DNA from: Chryseobacterium oleae
Lineage (GTDB): Bacteria > Bacteroidota > Bacteroidia > Flavobacteriales > Weeksellaceae
Assembly (NCBI RefSeq): GCF_900115055.1
Contig: NZ_FOVD01000001.1
Coordinates: 806,001 to 870,000 of the forward strand
Length of the DNA: 64,000 bases
Reading direction: 5' to 3'
The notes beneath the pieces were generated by a model. It made no database searches and was not told where the DNA came from. It saw only the letters and a program-made list of their open reading frames with translations. This document shows, in pieces, positions 51,336-59,784 of the stretch (positions are counted from its first letter, which is position 1; the number at the start of each line of letters is the position of its first letter). Position numbers and translations under genes: made by a program.

Positions 51336-52922
51336 ATGAAAACTGAAATCTTAAACCAAATTCTTGAAGAAAATGTACTCTCCCGGGAATCTAAGGATAA
51401 ACTCGCTGCCCTGCATGAGCATATTTCGTTAAAGGAGTTTTCCGATCTGCTGGATGCACAGGGAAGCCAGTATGTAGAGTTTGTTCAGGAAGGAGGAGGG
51501 GTCTGGGGAAGTGCTTTGGTGGGTTACCTTTATGGGTTAGAGATCTTTGGTGTTCGGTTCTTAAAAGTGGCGGGAACCAGTGCCGGAGCCATCAATACCA
51601 TGCTTATTGCCGCCTGTAAGACCAAAGAGGAAGCTAAAAGTGAAGTCATCAAGGATATTCTTTTCAGCTGGAATTTTGCAGACTTTATGGATGGAAAGAC
51701 TTATGTAAAAACCACCATTCATGCGATTCTGAACAATAAGGATTTCTTTAAGATCAATGCGATTATTTTAGCTGTTATTATGGTGATCCTCGTGATCATT
51801 CCTTTTGCCTCCAGACCGGAAACCACGCTGAATGCGAAACTCCTTTTTCTGATTCCTTTAATTCCGGTGATTATCGCCTTTTTCTGTATTAAAAAATTCT
51901 ACAATGATTTCCGGAAACAGAACAGTGGATTCAATCCCGGGAATACTTTTTTACAAACCATGCAAAGTGTTCTGGACGGTTTCGGCATTAAAACGGTGGC
52001 TGAACTTAATGAAAAATTTATTCAGAAAGAACAGAGCCTTAACCTTAATTACCGTTACGGAAATACACAGGAATATTACACCATCGCTTTAAAAAGCATT
52101 GAAGCCATTAAGAATAAAAACCTGGAACATATCGACCAGACACGCTACAGGATATTTTATGAAAGTGCCGTGAACAATGATTATTATAAAAACAATCCGT
52201 TTTACCAGCTTCGCTCGGAATATGTCGTTATCACGACGGATATCAATGCAAAGATCAAAGTAGAACTTCCTACGATGGCCAATTTATACTGGTCTGAAGA
52301 AGAACTGAAGCACGTAAGTCCAGCCGAATTTGTAAGAGCTTCTATGTCTGTTCCGTTCTTTTTTGAGCCTTTCCAGAAACGCATCGATAAGGATGACAGC
52401 TCAGTGAAATACGCCTGGAAATTCTGGATGAACACAAAACCAGAGGATATCTACCCTGCCGGAATTTTCATTGACGGCGGAAGTATCTCCAACTTCCCGA
52501 TCGATATTTTTCATGCCAGCGATGTCTTTTATCCGAGAATGCCGCTTTTCGGGGTGCAGCTTACCAGCGATTCAGATATCCTGTCTGAGAAAGGAAAAAC
52601 GAGCGAAGAAATCCTCAAAACGCCTTTTTCTTATGCGGGAAACATCATCAGCACACTAAAAGGATTTAACGACAAATCATTTTTAACCAAACACAGTTTT
52701 TACCGTCTTTACAGTATTCAAACCGTGAATTGCGGAACGAGCAGCTGGTTGAATTTCTTTATGAAAAGAGAGGAAAAAGAAGATCTTTTCAACAGAGGTT
52801 TTCAAGCTGCCCTGGATTTCCTGAATCAGTTCGATTGGGAAAAATACAAATACGAAAGAATGATGCTTTCCATGAAGGAGAAAAAGATCCTGAAGGAAGA
52901 GGATACACCGACGGTGGGATAA
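51336..52922 (+). CDS. Patatin-like phospholipase with two membrane helices
   Basis: 528 residues. Patatin fold: oxyanion loop FVQEGGGVWGSALVGYLYGL (49-68), nucleophile Ser82 in VAGTSAGAIN, and the catalytic Asp in IFIDGGSISNFP (about 381-392). Between them, residues 141-186 form two adjacent hydrophobic helices (IILAVIMVILVIIPF, LLFLIPLIPVIIAFF), so the lipase is probably anchored to the inner membrane. No signal peptide. Predicted to cleave acyl chains from lipids; the substrate is unknown. Confidence 0.82.
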   Translation: MKTEILNQILEENVLSRESKDKLAALHEHISLKEFSDLLDAQGSQYVEFVQEGGGVWGSALVGYLYGLEIFGVRFLKVAGTSAGAINTMLIAACKTKEEAKSEVIKDILFSWNFADFMDGKTYVKTTIHAILNNKDFFKINAIILAVIMVILVIIPFASRPETTLNAKLLFLIPLIPVIIAFFCIKKFYNDFRKQNSGFNPGNTFLQTMQSVLDGFGIKTVAELNEKFIQKEQSLNLNYRYGNTQEYYTIALKSIEAIKNKNLEHIDQTRYRIFYESAVNNDYYKNNPFYQLRSEYVVITTDINAKIKVELPTMANLYWSEEELKHVSPAEFVRASMSVPFFFEPFQKRIDKDDSSVKYAWKFWMNTKPEDIYPAGIFIDGGSISNFPIDIFHASDVFYPRMPLFGVQLTSDSDILSEKGKTSEEILKTPFSYAGNIISTLKGFNDKSFLTKHSFYRLYSIQTVNCGTSSWLNFFMKREEKEDLFNRGFQAALDFLNQFDWEKYKYERMMLSMKEKKILKEEDTPTVG

Positions 52923-52957
52923 GGAATTTTGAGTATTTTAGATGTTTAATATTGTCA

Positions 52958-54427
52958 ATGAAGAAAAGATATTTTTTTGCCATCGGGATTGTAATCGTCC
53001 TTGTCCTTATTTCTATCCCCATTATTCACGTTCTCAGAACGAAGTGGAATGAGCCTGATCTTAAGACTGAAACACCGAAAGGCTATGCGAATGATGTGAG
53101 TCAGCTGAATTTAACCAAAATAGACACTTTAATAAAGGTTCCTTCTTCAAAAACAGAGATCGAAAACCAGCTGCGCCAGATTCTGAAATATGCTAAGGAA
53201 AAGAAATTAAAAATATCCATTGCCGGAGCTCAGCACAGTATGGGCGGACACACGATTTACCCAAACGGTATTTTGCTGAATATGCTTCCGTATAAACATA
53301 TGGAACTGGATGCTAAGAATAATATCCTTACCATTGGCTCGGGTGCTCTTTGGGAAGATGCTATCCAATACCTCGATAAAAAAGGAAAATCAATTGCCGT
53401 GATGCAGGCTTTCAGCTCTTTTTCCATAGGCGGTTCTGTAAGTGTGAACGGTCACGGATGGCAGAAAAACATTCCCCCGGTTGGATCAAGTGTTGTTTCA
53501 TTTACATTAATGAATCACAATGGTGAAATTATCAACTGCAGCAGGGAGGAGAATCCTGAGCTGTTTAAACTGGTGATCGGAGGATATGGTCTGTTCGGGA
53601 TTATTTTGGATGTGAAATTAAAAGTGGTGGATAATACAAACCTCAAATACCGGTATGTCCGTTTAAAATCTGATGACTATACGAATGATTATAAAAGGCT
53701 TATTGCTGATCGTCCGGAAGTCAGTCTTGTTTTTGGAAGGTTAAGGATTTCCGATAAGCATTTTCTTGAAGAAGCCACGATCAACTATTTTGAAAAGACC
53801 GATGAAAAACCGTCATCAATTACCGCTAAAAATGCAAAAAGTGAAGAAACGAAACGTCTTGTTTTCCGGAGCACCGTCAACAGTGAATATGGAAAAAGGC
53901 TTCGCTGGGATCTGGAAACCAACCTCAGCAAAATGGCTCAAAATATTGTCTATACGAGAAATGAACTTCTTGACGGCCATGTTTCTCTCATTGAAAATAA
54001 AGACCCCAATTCCACGGATTTGCTGCAGGAATATTTTATCCCGGAAAGGAATTTCAACCAGTTTATCAAAGCTATCAAGCCAATTCTCAAAAATTCAGAA
54101 TTGGACCTTCTTAATATAACAATCCGCGCAGTGAATAAAGATGAAGACAGCTACATGAACTATGCAAGGGAAAATGTTTTCGGGTTTGTCTTATTATTTA
54201 ACCAAAAGAAAACGGCAAAACAGGAAGACGCTATGAAGATCCTGACTAACAAACTGGTAGATGTTACTCTTAAAAATGAAGGAACGTTTTATCTGCCCTA
54301 CCGTCTCCATATCGACAGGATAAAGATGAGGAAAGTATATCCTCAGGCTGACTCCTTCTTCGCTATGAAAAGAAAGTATGATCCTCAGGAAATTTTTGAC
54401 AACAAATTTTACCAGCATTATAAATAA
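52958..54427 (+). CDS. FAD-linked oxidase, aldonolactone-oxidase type
   Basis: 489 residues from ATG 52958; an in-frame ATG at 52730 lies inside the patatin gene. An N-terminal membrane anchor (FAIGIVIVLVLISIPIIHVL), then a VAO/PCMH-type FAD domain: VPSSKTEIENQLRQILKYAK, ISIAGAQHSMGGHTIYPNG with the His that may carry FAD, and SVNGHGWQKNIPPVGSSVVS. The C-terminal substrate domain ends with YDPQEIFDNKFYQHY. Related enzymes oxidise gulono- or arabinono-lactones or other alcohols. Starts 35 nt after the patatin stop. Confidence 0.8.
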   Translation: MKKRYFFAIGIVIVLVLISIPIIHVLRTKWNEPDLKTETPKGYANDVSQLNLTKIDTLIKVPSSKTEIENQLRQILKYAKEKKLKISIAGAQHSMGGHTIYPNGILLNMLPYKHMELDAKNNILTIGSGALWEDAIQYLDKKGKSIAVMQAFSSFSIGGSVSVNGHGWQKNIPPVGSSVVSFTLMNHNGEIINCSREENPELFKLVIGGYGLFGIILDVKLKVVDNTNLKYRYVRLKSDDYTNDYKRLIADRPEVSLVFGRLRISDKHFLEEATINYFEKTDEKPSSITAKNAKSEETKRLVFRSTVNSEYGKRLRWDLETNLSKMAQNIVYTRNELLDGHVSLIENKDPNSTDLLQEYFIPERNFNQFIKAIKPILKNSELDLLNITIRAVNKDEDSYMNYARENVFGFVLLFNQKKTAKQEDAMKILTNKLVDVTLKNEGTFYLPYRLHIDRIKMRKVYPQADSFFAMKRKYDPQEIFDNKFYQHYK

Positions 54428-54456
54428 AAATTTAATCTTATTTTAAAAATCTAATA

Positions 54457-54927
54457 ATGGCCAGTTGTTTTATTATATTTAAAGACGGAAGATGCTTTTC
54501 CAGAAGATGGACGGGCTACGATTATATTATTCGGATTGCGATTGAGGAACTGGGTTTTATCGAAAACGGGAAGCCACTGGCAGAATGGCTGGAACTTCAA
54601 ATCCCTCCCGAAGACGAGAACGAATATGAAAGAGCAGAAAGTGGCTACGGCTTTTACAGCGCCCGCACCGATGAATGGATCAACCGGCATCTGGATACCA
54701 GAAGCCTGACAGAGGAAAACCAAAAGTTGTTCTGGAAAGCCATTGAAAACGGAAGAATCAAAGTGCATGACCCGGAGTTGCCGGATTATACGGATTTAAA
54801 CCCTGAATATTTTGATTATTTTTATGAAATGTACAGGCTTTCTGAGGATGGAGCTCCACCGTTGGAATATTCTCATTGGGGCAATGTGACAGAATGTGAT
54901 GAGAAAAACGGCCCGGGATGGGAGTGA
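54457..54927 (+). CDS. Hypothetical cytoplasmic protein
   Basis: 156 residues, acidic, rich in Trp and Tyr (DGRCFSRRWTGYDYIIRIAI, GYGFYSARTDEWINRHLDTR). No signal peptide or membrane helix. Its end overlaps the next start by 10 bp. Size, acidity and clustering with other orphans resemble immunity proteins of polymorphic toxins, but no toxin is beside it. Confidence 0.5.
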   Translation: MASCFIIFKDGRCFSRRWTGYDYIIRIAIEELGFIENGKPLAEWLELQIPPEDENEYERAESGYGFYSARTDEWINRHLDTRSLTEENQKLFWKAIENGRIKVHDPELPDYTDLNPEYFDYFYEMYRLSEDGAPPLEYSHWGNVTECDEKNGPGWE

Positions 54928-55430
54928 AAACAATTCAATACATTAATGATCTGAATATGAACTGGGTGATCAGAAGCACAAAAACGGTAGAATGTCACAC
55001 AAACCTTCATGAAGTTTTAAAACCTATCTGGGAAGACCTTATTGATTACGATTGGATCATGACAGATCTTGATTTCATGGCAGATGATCAACTACCAATC
55101 CATTTTGATCAAGATTATTTTATTTTAAACAGAGAAGAGTTTAGTGTAATTTATCGATCCCGGACTCAAATAATTTGGGGAATTATTTCTGCTGTTCCCA
55201 AAAATATACAATTGGATTTCAACCTTATTTCAAATTTATCTGCAGAAGATGAAAATGTATGGAAAACCGATCAATATTTGATTAAAGAATCTTATCTCGA
55301 AATTACAGCATTTGACAGTGGATATACCATCGTTAAATTCAAAGATGAAAAACTCTCAAATAAATTCAAGGCCTATTTTCAGGATGAAGCTATAGATTTA
55401 TATGAGTTTAACAAAAAATATAGATTATGA
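54918..55430 (+). CDS. Hypothetical cytoplasmic protein
   Basis: 170 residues, acidic, predicted alpha/beta with NMNWVIRSTKTVECHTNLHE at the start and ITAFDSGYTIVKFKDEK near the end. Overlaps its neighbours by 10 and 4 bp, so it is tightly coupled. I do not recognise the family; immunity-like size and composition. Confidence 0.5.
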   Translation: MGVKTIQYINDLNMNWVIRSTKTVECHTNLHEVLKPIWEDLIDYDWIMTDLDFMADDQLPIHFDQDYFILNREEFSVIYRSRTQIIWGIISAVPKNIQLDFNLISNLSAEDENVWKTDQYLIKESYLEITAFDSGYTIVKFKDEKLSNKFKAYFQDEAIDLYEFNKKYRL

Positions 55431-55666
55431 AATTAAGATCAATTGGTAAGTACTTTTTCCTTTGCGGAGTAGTGATGTTTCCCCTTTCTGTCATCATGTT
55501 TTTAATTGGGGCAGGAATGTTTACTGCCAGAGGAAACTTTTCACCAATAGTCAGAAGCTTAGCGGAGTTTTGTTTTATTTTTTGGCTGCCCTTTTTTGCA
55601 TTGGGAATTATTTTTTCACTTACTGGAATGATTATTTATTTCATCAAAAATAAATCAAAAGATTAA
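55427..55666 (+). CDS. Small two-helix membrane protein
   Basis: 79 residues with two membrane helices (about 8-30 and 48-72) joined by a short loop (TARGNFSPIVRSLAE), ending in KNKSKD. Start overlaps the upstream stop by 4 bp. Function unknown; last gene of a three-gene orphan cluster. Confidence 0.5.
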   Translation: MKLRSIGKYFFLCGVVMFPLSVIMFLIGAGMFTARGNFSPIVRSLAEFCFIFWLPFFALGIIFSLTGMIIYFIKNKSKD

Positions 55667-56040
55667 ATTAACCTGAGTTCGGGATAAGAAGTATTTAACA
55701 ATTTCTTTTAATTTTTTTTTAATAAAGATCTAAGGAAAATCCTTGTGTCTCAGTTTTGGCTAAAGCCTTTTGCAATGTGTATATCTTGTAGACGGGCTGA
55801 AGCCCGTCCCTATTGAATATATAGGAACCCATCGAGAAATATCTGTCAGTTTATCAAGGTATTAAATCTTATCACAAGAAAAAAATAATTCCAATCCTCA
55901 TTTTTTCAGTCTTATCATCTCAATGCTTTTATTTCGATCTAATATGACCATTTTTGCTCTTTCTTTGTTCTATACTCTTTATTCTTTGTTCTTTGTTCTA
56001 TACTCTTCATTCTCTCTTATTATCCCAAACTCAGATTAAA
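55667..56040. repeat. Gap with a REP-like repeat and TTCTTTGTTC runs
   Basis: 55755-55835 is a REP unit (TTTTGGCTAAAGCC, TATATCTTGTAGACGGGCTG and AGCCCGTCCCTATTGAATAT); the central palindrome is ACGGGCTGAAGCCCGT. Toward 56,000 there are TTCTTTGTTCTATACTCTT-type direct repeats. No gene. Confidence 0.65.
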
Positions 56041-56571
56041 TTACAAACCTTCCAAAAATTCCAGATACATCGGCACACTGCTCTCAATCCATTCCTGTGA
56101 AGGATCATTTTCGATTCCATAGTACACAAAAGGCTCTTTATAATCTCCTTTGATATAGTCGAAAGTCAGTTCGTAAGGACGGAAAAGCTCATTCATGGTA
56201 TATTTGTACTTTCCGGATTCGCTATAGCCTTCTTCATCTATTCCAGCGGTAACGGCCAGTGACATCTTCTTACCTCCGACTTTGTAACCGCTCTTACTAC
56301 CGTAGGCCCAACCGTAAAGAAGCACCTCATCAAACCATTTTTTCAAAAGCGGCGGACTGCTGAACCAGTAAAACGGAAACTGGAAGACAATTCTGTCATA
56401 AGACTCTATCAGCTGTTGTTCTCTCTCTACATCAATCTTTTCATCCGGATAAGATTCGTACAGGGAGTGAACGGTATATTTTTCAGGATATTTTTTTAAT
56501 TCTTCTATCCATCTTTTATTGATCACCGATTTTTCAATATCAGGATGAATGACTATTACTAATGTTTTCAT
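56041..56571 (-). CDS. NAD(P)H-dependent flavodoxin-fold oxidoreductase (general stress/KefF-like)
   Basis: 176 residues. Flavodoxin-like fold with VIVIHPDIEKSVINKRWIEE, RIVFQFPFYWFSSPPLLKKW and the flavin-side loop VLLYGWAYGSKSGYKVGGKK, as in YwrO/KefF-type quinone reductases. Divergently transcribed from an HxlR regulator through a 95-nt region with two operator-like sites, so its expression should respond to quinones or other electrophiles. Confidence 0.85.
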   Translation of the reverse strand: MKTLVIVIHPDIEKSVINKRWIEELKKYPEKYTVHSLYESYPDEKIDVEREQQLIESYDRIVFQFPFYWFSSPPLLKKWFDEVLLYGWAYGSKSGYKVGGKKMSLAVTAGIDEEGYSESGKYKYTMNELFRPYELTFDYIKGDYKEPFVYYGIENDPSQEWIESSVPMYLEFLEGL

Positions 56572-56611
56572 TTTTCTGTTTAAATTTTCTTCAGCAAAAA
56601 TAATATACGTA

Positions 56612-56665
56612 ACTTACATTTAAAATAGTAATGCCCAATTGTATGGTACTATAAAAAATGTAAGT
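56612..56665. promoter_or_regulatory. Paired operator sites for the HxlR regulator
   Basis: ACTTACATTTAAAATAGT (56612-56629) and ACTATAAAAAATGTAAGT (56648-56665) are inverted copies that differ at 3 of 18 positions. They lie in the divergent intergenic region; the second ends 1 nt before the regulator's ATG. ACTATNNNNAATGTAAGT resembles the operators of YodB-like HxlR repressors. Confidence 0.65.
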
Positions 56666-56666
56666 A

Positions 56667-57059
56667 ATGACTAAAATAAAGGAAACATCCACCAATTTTG
56701 CCAATAAAAAAGCGCTTTCCGACGAGTGTCCGGAGATCTATGCTTCCAATACCATCGGCGGACAGTGGGCGCTTGCCATCTGCTGCTATCTTATCAACGG
56801 AAAGTTAAGATTCGGAGAGCTCAGAAAAAAGCTGAACAATATCACAGAACGAATGCTTACCCTGCAACTCCGCAGACTGGAAGAAGATAGAATTATCACC
56901 AGAACCGTGTATGCTGAAGTTCCGCCCCGTGTGGAATATGAGCTGACAGAGATCGGTTATAAGCTAAAACCCATCATCCTGGAATTTGAAAAATGGGGTA
57001 AGGAGCATAAAGAGATTATGTTGGATAAAGAGGCTGTTTCTGAACCGCAAAAGGTGTAA
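56667..57059 (+). CDS. HxlR-family transcriptional regulator
   Basis: 130 residues. Winged helix of the HxlR (DUF24) family: IGGQWALAICCYLINGKLRF, GELRKKLNNITERMLTLQLR, LEEDRIITRTVYAEVPPRVE and YELTEIGYKLKPIILEFEKW. It has Cys21 just before the domain (SDECPEI) and an adjacent CC pair in the first helix, candidate thiol sensors as in YodB/HypR. It should repress itself and the divergent oxidoreductase. Confidence 0.88.
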   Translation: MTKIKETSTNFANKKALSDECPEIYASNTIGGQWALAICCYLINGKLRFGELRKKLNNITERMLTLQLRRLEEDRIITRTVYAEVPPRVEYELTEIGYKLKPIILEFEKWGKEHKEIMLDKEAVSEPQKV

Positions 57060-57074
57060 AAGAGTTGAATTTAA

Positions 57075-57145
57075 GTTTTGGCTAAAGCCAATTGATTTTG
57101 TTTTATTCATTGAACGGGCTAAAGCCCGTTCCTATTGATGAAACA
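57075..57145. repeat. REP-like palindromic repeat
   Basis: TTTTGGCTAAAGCCAATTGA, then GAACGGGCTAAAGCCCGTTC and CTATTGATGAA; same architecture as the units at 26251 and 30682. Confidence 0.65.
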
Positions 57146-57205
57146 GAGACTAACAATTGAATTTCACATTCAAAAACCTCACTTACATACAAGCAATTTA
57201 CTTTC

Positions 57206-57802
57206 ATGGATAAAATTTTAGTATTCTTTTTTATATTTTTAAGTTGTGATGTTCTATTTTCACAGAATATCAATGAGTATAACAAAATTTTAAAGATAGA
57301 AAACTTACCCTTCAACAAACATGAAGTAAGAATTTACAGCAAGCAGGCAACTTCAGCCGGATTAGAAATGTTTAGGCTATCTCAGGATGATATGGAAAAC
57401 TGGACCTGCGAATTATACAAAACAGAATCAACAGGAAATCAACAGATAGCAATTCAAAAACATTATACAAATTCACCAAAAAACATAGATTTGGTTTGGG
57501 TAAAAATTCTTGATACCGATCTTTTACATCTTCCCCAGTGGAAAAGTATTCAGTATAAATTAGAAAAGAAAAATAAAGAATATTTTACGGAAGATGGTGA
57601 AATTATGTCTTCAAAATCTTCATCAACTATATTGGACGGGGTTTCTTATTATGTAAAAATAAAAAATGATAAAAAAGAAAATCAATTTAAATACGATAAT
57701 CCTGAATCCTACTTAAAAATTTACCCTAGTGTTGATGAGCTAATTTCCTTTAAAGAATTACTGGACATAGTAAGAACTGAATTCAAAGTTTTCGATAAAT
57801 AG
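57206..57802 (+). CDS. Exported hypothetical protein
   Basis: 198 residues. Signal peptide-like start (KILVFFFIFLSCDVLFSQ); the Cys at 14 with LFS-Q cleavage leaves type I more likely than lipidation. The remainder is polar and Lys-rich (YKLEKKNKEYFTEDGEIMSS) with no motif I know. 11 nt before the next gene. Confidence 0.5.
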   Translation: MDKILVFFFIFLSCDVLFSQNINEYNKILKIENLPFNKHEVRIYSKQATSAGLEMFRLSQDDMENWTCELYKTESTGNQQIAIQKHYTNSPKNIDLVWVKILDTDLLHLPQWKSIQYKLEKKNKEYFTEDGEIMSSKSSSTILDGVSYYVKIKNDKKENQFKYDNPESYLKIYPSVDELISFKELLDIVRTEFKVFDK

Positions 57803-57813
57803 TATAAAAACAT

Positions 57814-58251
57814 ATGGTTACATTAAATTTTTTAAAAGAGATTTTATCTTCTCATGCTTTGAGAAATAATCCCAGCGCCAATTATTTTTATGAATTTGAT
57901 ATCGTTGCATTTGATCGTTCCATAAATGCTCCGGATTTCATGAGAACCCACTTTGCTTTAAAAGATAATAAGGAACTGACAGTACACCCAATCACTGAAC
58001 ATGAATTCAAAAAAACAATACATAAGTGGTTCTTTGGGCGTGAAAGGTCAAAGAATATCAATCCGGACGGGCTGGAAAATCTGGAAAGCTTTTATCATTC
58101 TTTACAATCTTTCACCAAAGAAAAGAGAATTTTCCATTTTCAGAATGTTAACGTTGGAAGGTATGAATATCAGCTGGGTATAGATTATGATTATTTATAC
58201 ATTGAAGGCGAAGAAAATAATTTCCTCGTTTATTTCAACGCACAAGGCTGA
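57814..58251 (+). CDS. Hypothetical protein
   Basis: 145 residues, cytoplasmic, aromatic-rich (NPSANYFYEFDIVAFDRS, YEYQLGIDYDYLYIEGEE). No recognised domain. Close behind the exported hypothetical gene, so probably co-transcribed. Confidence 0.5.
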   Translation: MVTLNFLKEILSSHALRNNPSANYFYEFDIVAFDRSINAPDFMRTHFALKDNKELTVHPITEHEFKKTIHKWFFGRERSKNINPDGLENLESFYHSLQSFTKEKRIFHFQNVNVGRYEYQLGIDYDYLYIEGEENNFLVYFNAQG

Positions 58252-58294
58252 TAATGCTTAAATTTAAGGTATTGTAAAAATTAAAAACTACACT

Positions 58295-58804
58295 ATGAAA
58301 AATTTGTTTTTTTTCCTCAGTCTATCCGTTTCTTTACTCCTCGGAATCAACGCGAATGCACAAAAAATTTCCGATGGCCAGACTATAGAAATCAATGGTA
58401 TGAGCGTTACTTTTAACATTTTAAACAAAGAAAGCGTGGAAGCAGGCGGAAAGCCTTACGACCGCTATAAAGTTTCAGCTTCTGTAAAAAATACCTCCGA
58501 TAAAGGGTATAATATCAGACTGTCTTCTTACCCTCAGATTGTGAGCAATATGGGACTTGTAGAACTCGACTGCATCAATGCAACAGGGGCCAAACTGACT
58601 TCCAAAAAAATTGAACTGAAGATGAAAGTCCAGATGATCAATGTGTCTTATTCCGCATATGATAAATCCGGGAAATACACCACCAATATGATTCCTGTAA
58701 CAGGAAGTTATTATTTTGATCCGGGAGATACCATCAGTGATAATGCAATCTTTATTGTTCCACAAGGTGAGAAACCGGATGTTTCGGTGAGGAATTTAAG
58801 ATGA
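58295..58804 (+). CDS. Secreted beta-rich hypothetical protein
   Basis: 169 residues. Signal peptide (ending ANAQ), then a chain of alternating strands (QTIEINGMSVTFNILNKES, YKVSASVKNTSDKGYNIRLS, GSYYFDPGDTISDNAIFIVP) resembling an immunoglobulin-like domain. The function is unknown. Third of three small genes between the HxlR gene and the Tag operon. Confidence 0.55.
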   Translation: MKNLFFFLSLSVSLLLGINANAQKISDGQTIEINGMSVTFNILNKESVEAGGKPYDRYKVSASVKNTSDKGYNIRLSSYPQIVSNMGLVELDCINATGAKLTSKKIELKMKVQMINVSYSAYDKSGKYTTNMIPVTGSYYFDPGDTISDNAIFIVPQGEKPDVSVRNLR

Positions 58805-58856
58805 TGTGATGATGTGATAATGTGATGATGTGGTGATTTGGTGATTTGGTGATTTA
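58800..58856. repeat. GATGATGTGAT / GGTGATTT tandem repeats
   Basis: TGATGTGATGATGTGATAAT and GGTGATTTGGTGATTTGGTG runs begin at the stop of the preceding gene, followed by AAACTCTCAAACTCTC words near 58,890. Confidence 0.6.
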
Positions 58857-58918
58857 AAAAAATACCATCTCCTCTCAAACGTTCCCACACTAAAACTCTC
58901 AAACTCTCAAACACAAAT

Positions 58919-59467
58919 CTACTCCATCCAAAGTGGCTTCTGTTCCAGTACATGATGATAAACAGGGCACGTTTCGGCGTGGGCTCCTTTCAGATATCCT
59001 GTACTCATTAAAAATTCATTTACGATTTCTCCGCCGGTGAATTTAAAGGTCTTTTTGAACAGCTTCATCCATTCCTGAAGGGTTTTCGGGTGATGATGTT
59101 CCAGCCATTTTTCAAAAGATCCGAATTGCTTCTGCAGTTCTATAATGGTTTTAGCATTTTCAATGGCTGCATTTATTTTCAGGCGGTTTCTGATGATTCC
59201 GCTGTCGTTCATCAGTCTTTCCCTATCCTCTTCCGTGTAGGCAGCGATCGTTTGGATATCGAAATTGTTGTAGGCTTTTCTAAAACTTTCTTCTTTCTTT
59301 AAAACGGTTTCCCAGCTGAGACCTGCCTGATTGATTTCCAGGATCAGCCTGCCAAAAAGTTCGTTGTCATCATGAATCGGAAATCCGTAATAATGATCGT
59401 GGTAGTTTTTGTGCAGTTCTTTTCTGCTTTCGGGCTGCATTCCGTCTATAGCTAAACAATAACTCAT
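58919..59467 (-). CDS. tag: DNA-3-methyladenine glycosylase I
   Basis: 182 residues. HhH-type glycosylase that removes 3-methyladenine. Tag signature: YHDHYYGFPIHDDNELFGRL, LEINQAGLSWETVLKKEESF with the conserved LSW.tvL, GIIRNRLKINAAIENAK, and C-terminal TGYLKGAHAETCPVYH (Cys/His zinc-like site). The N-terminal Cys of the usual CxW is here in SYCLAIDG. Overlaps the MazG-like gene by 1 bp in an operon headed by an AraC regulator. Confidence 0.9.
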   Translation of the reverse strand: MSYCLAIDGMQPESRKELHKNYHDHYYGFPIHDDNELFGRLILEINQAGLSWETVLKKEESFRKAYNNFDIQTIAAYTEEDRERLMNDSGIIRNRLKINAAIENAKTIIELQKQFGSFEKWLEHHHPKTLQEWMKLFKKTFKFTGGEIVNEFLMSTGYLKGAHAETCPVYHHVLEQKPLWME

Positions 59468-59784
59468 TAAAATAATTTTTCTGTTTTGGTTAAAAATTCG
59501 TCTAAAGCTTCTTTAATATCAATTCCTGTGCGGTCTGCCAAAACGATCAGCCACCAGATATTTTCACCTAATTTATGCTTCAATTCGGCTTCGGAATCTT
59601 TTTTAAGCCATCTTTTCTGGTGAGACATAATATCTCTGCCCACCAATCCTGCATCGGTAAGATAGGCCAGAGCATCCTCTTCCAAAGTCCATTCGGTTCC
59701 ATGGTGCTGGCGTTCCAGTTCATGATAGCTTTCTCTGATTCCGAGGGAACGTCTAATGATTTCGTCGAGATTATTTTGATCCAT
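59467..59784 (-). CDS. MazG-like nucleotide pyrophosphohydrolase
   Basis: 105 residues, all-helical. The MazG-type metal motif is partly visible: ELERQHHGTEWTLEEDALAY, AELKHKLGENIWWLIVLADR and TGIDIKEALDEFLTK. Such enzymes hydrolyse (d)NTPs to monophosphates and clean the nucleotide pool. Overlaps tag and the AraC gene by 1 bp on each side. Confidence 0.72.
   Translation of the reverse strand: MDQNNLDEIIRRSLGIRESYHELERQHHGTEWTLEEDALAYLTDAGLVGRDIMSHQKRWLKKDSEAELKHKLGENIWWLIVLADRTGIDIKEALDEFLTKTEKLF

Noticed and set aside
52730..52957. 76-codon N-terminal extension of the FAD oxidase frame
   Set aside because: It overlaps the patatin C-terminus; the membrane anchor begins at the ATG at 52958.
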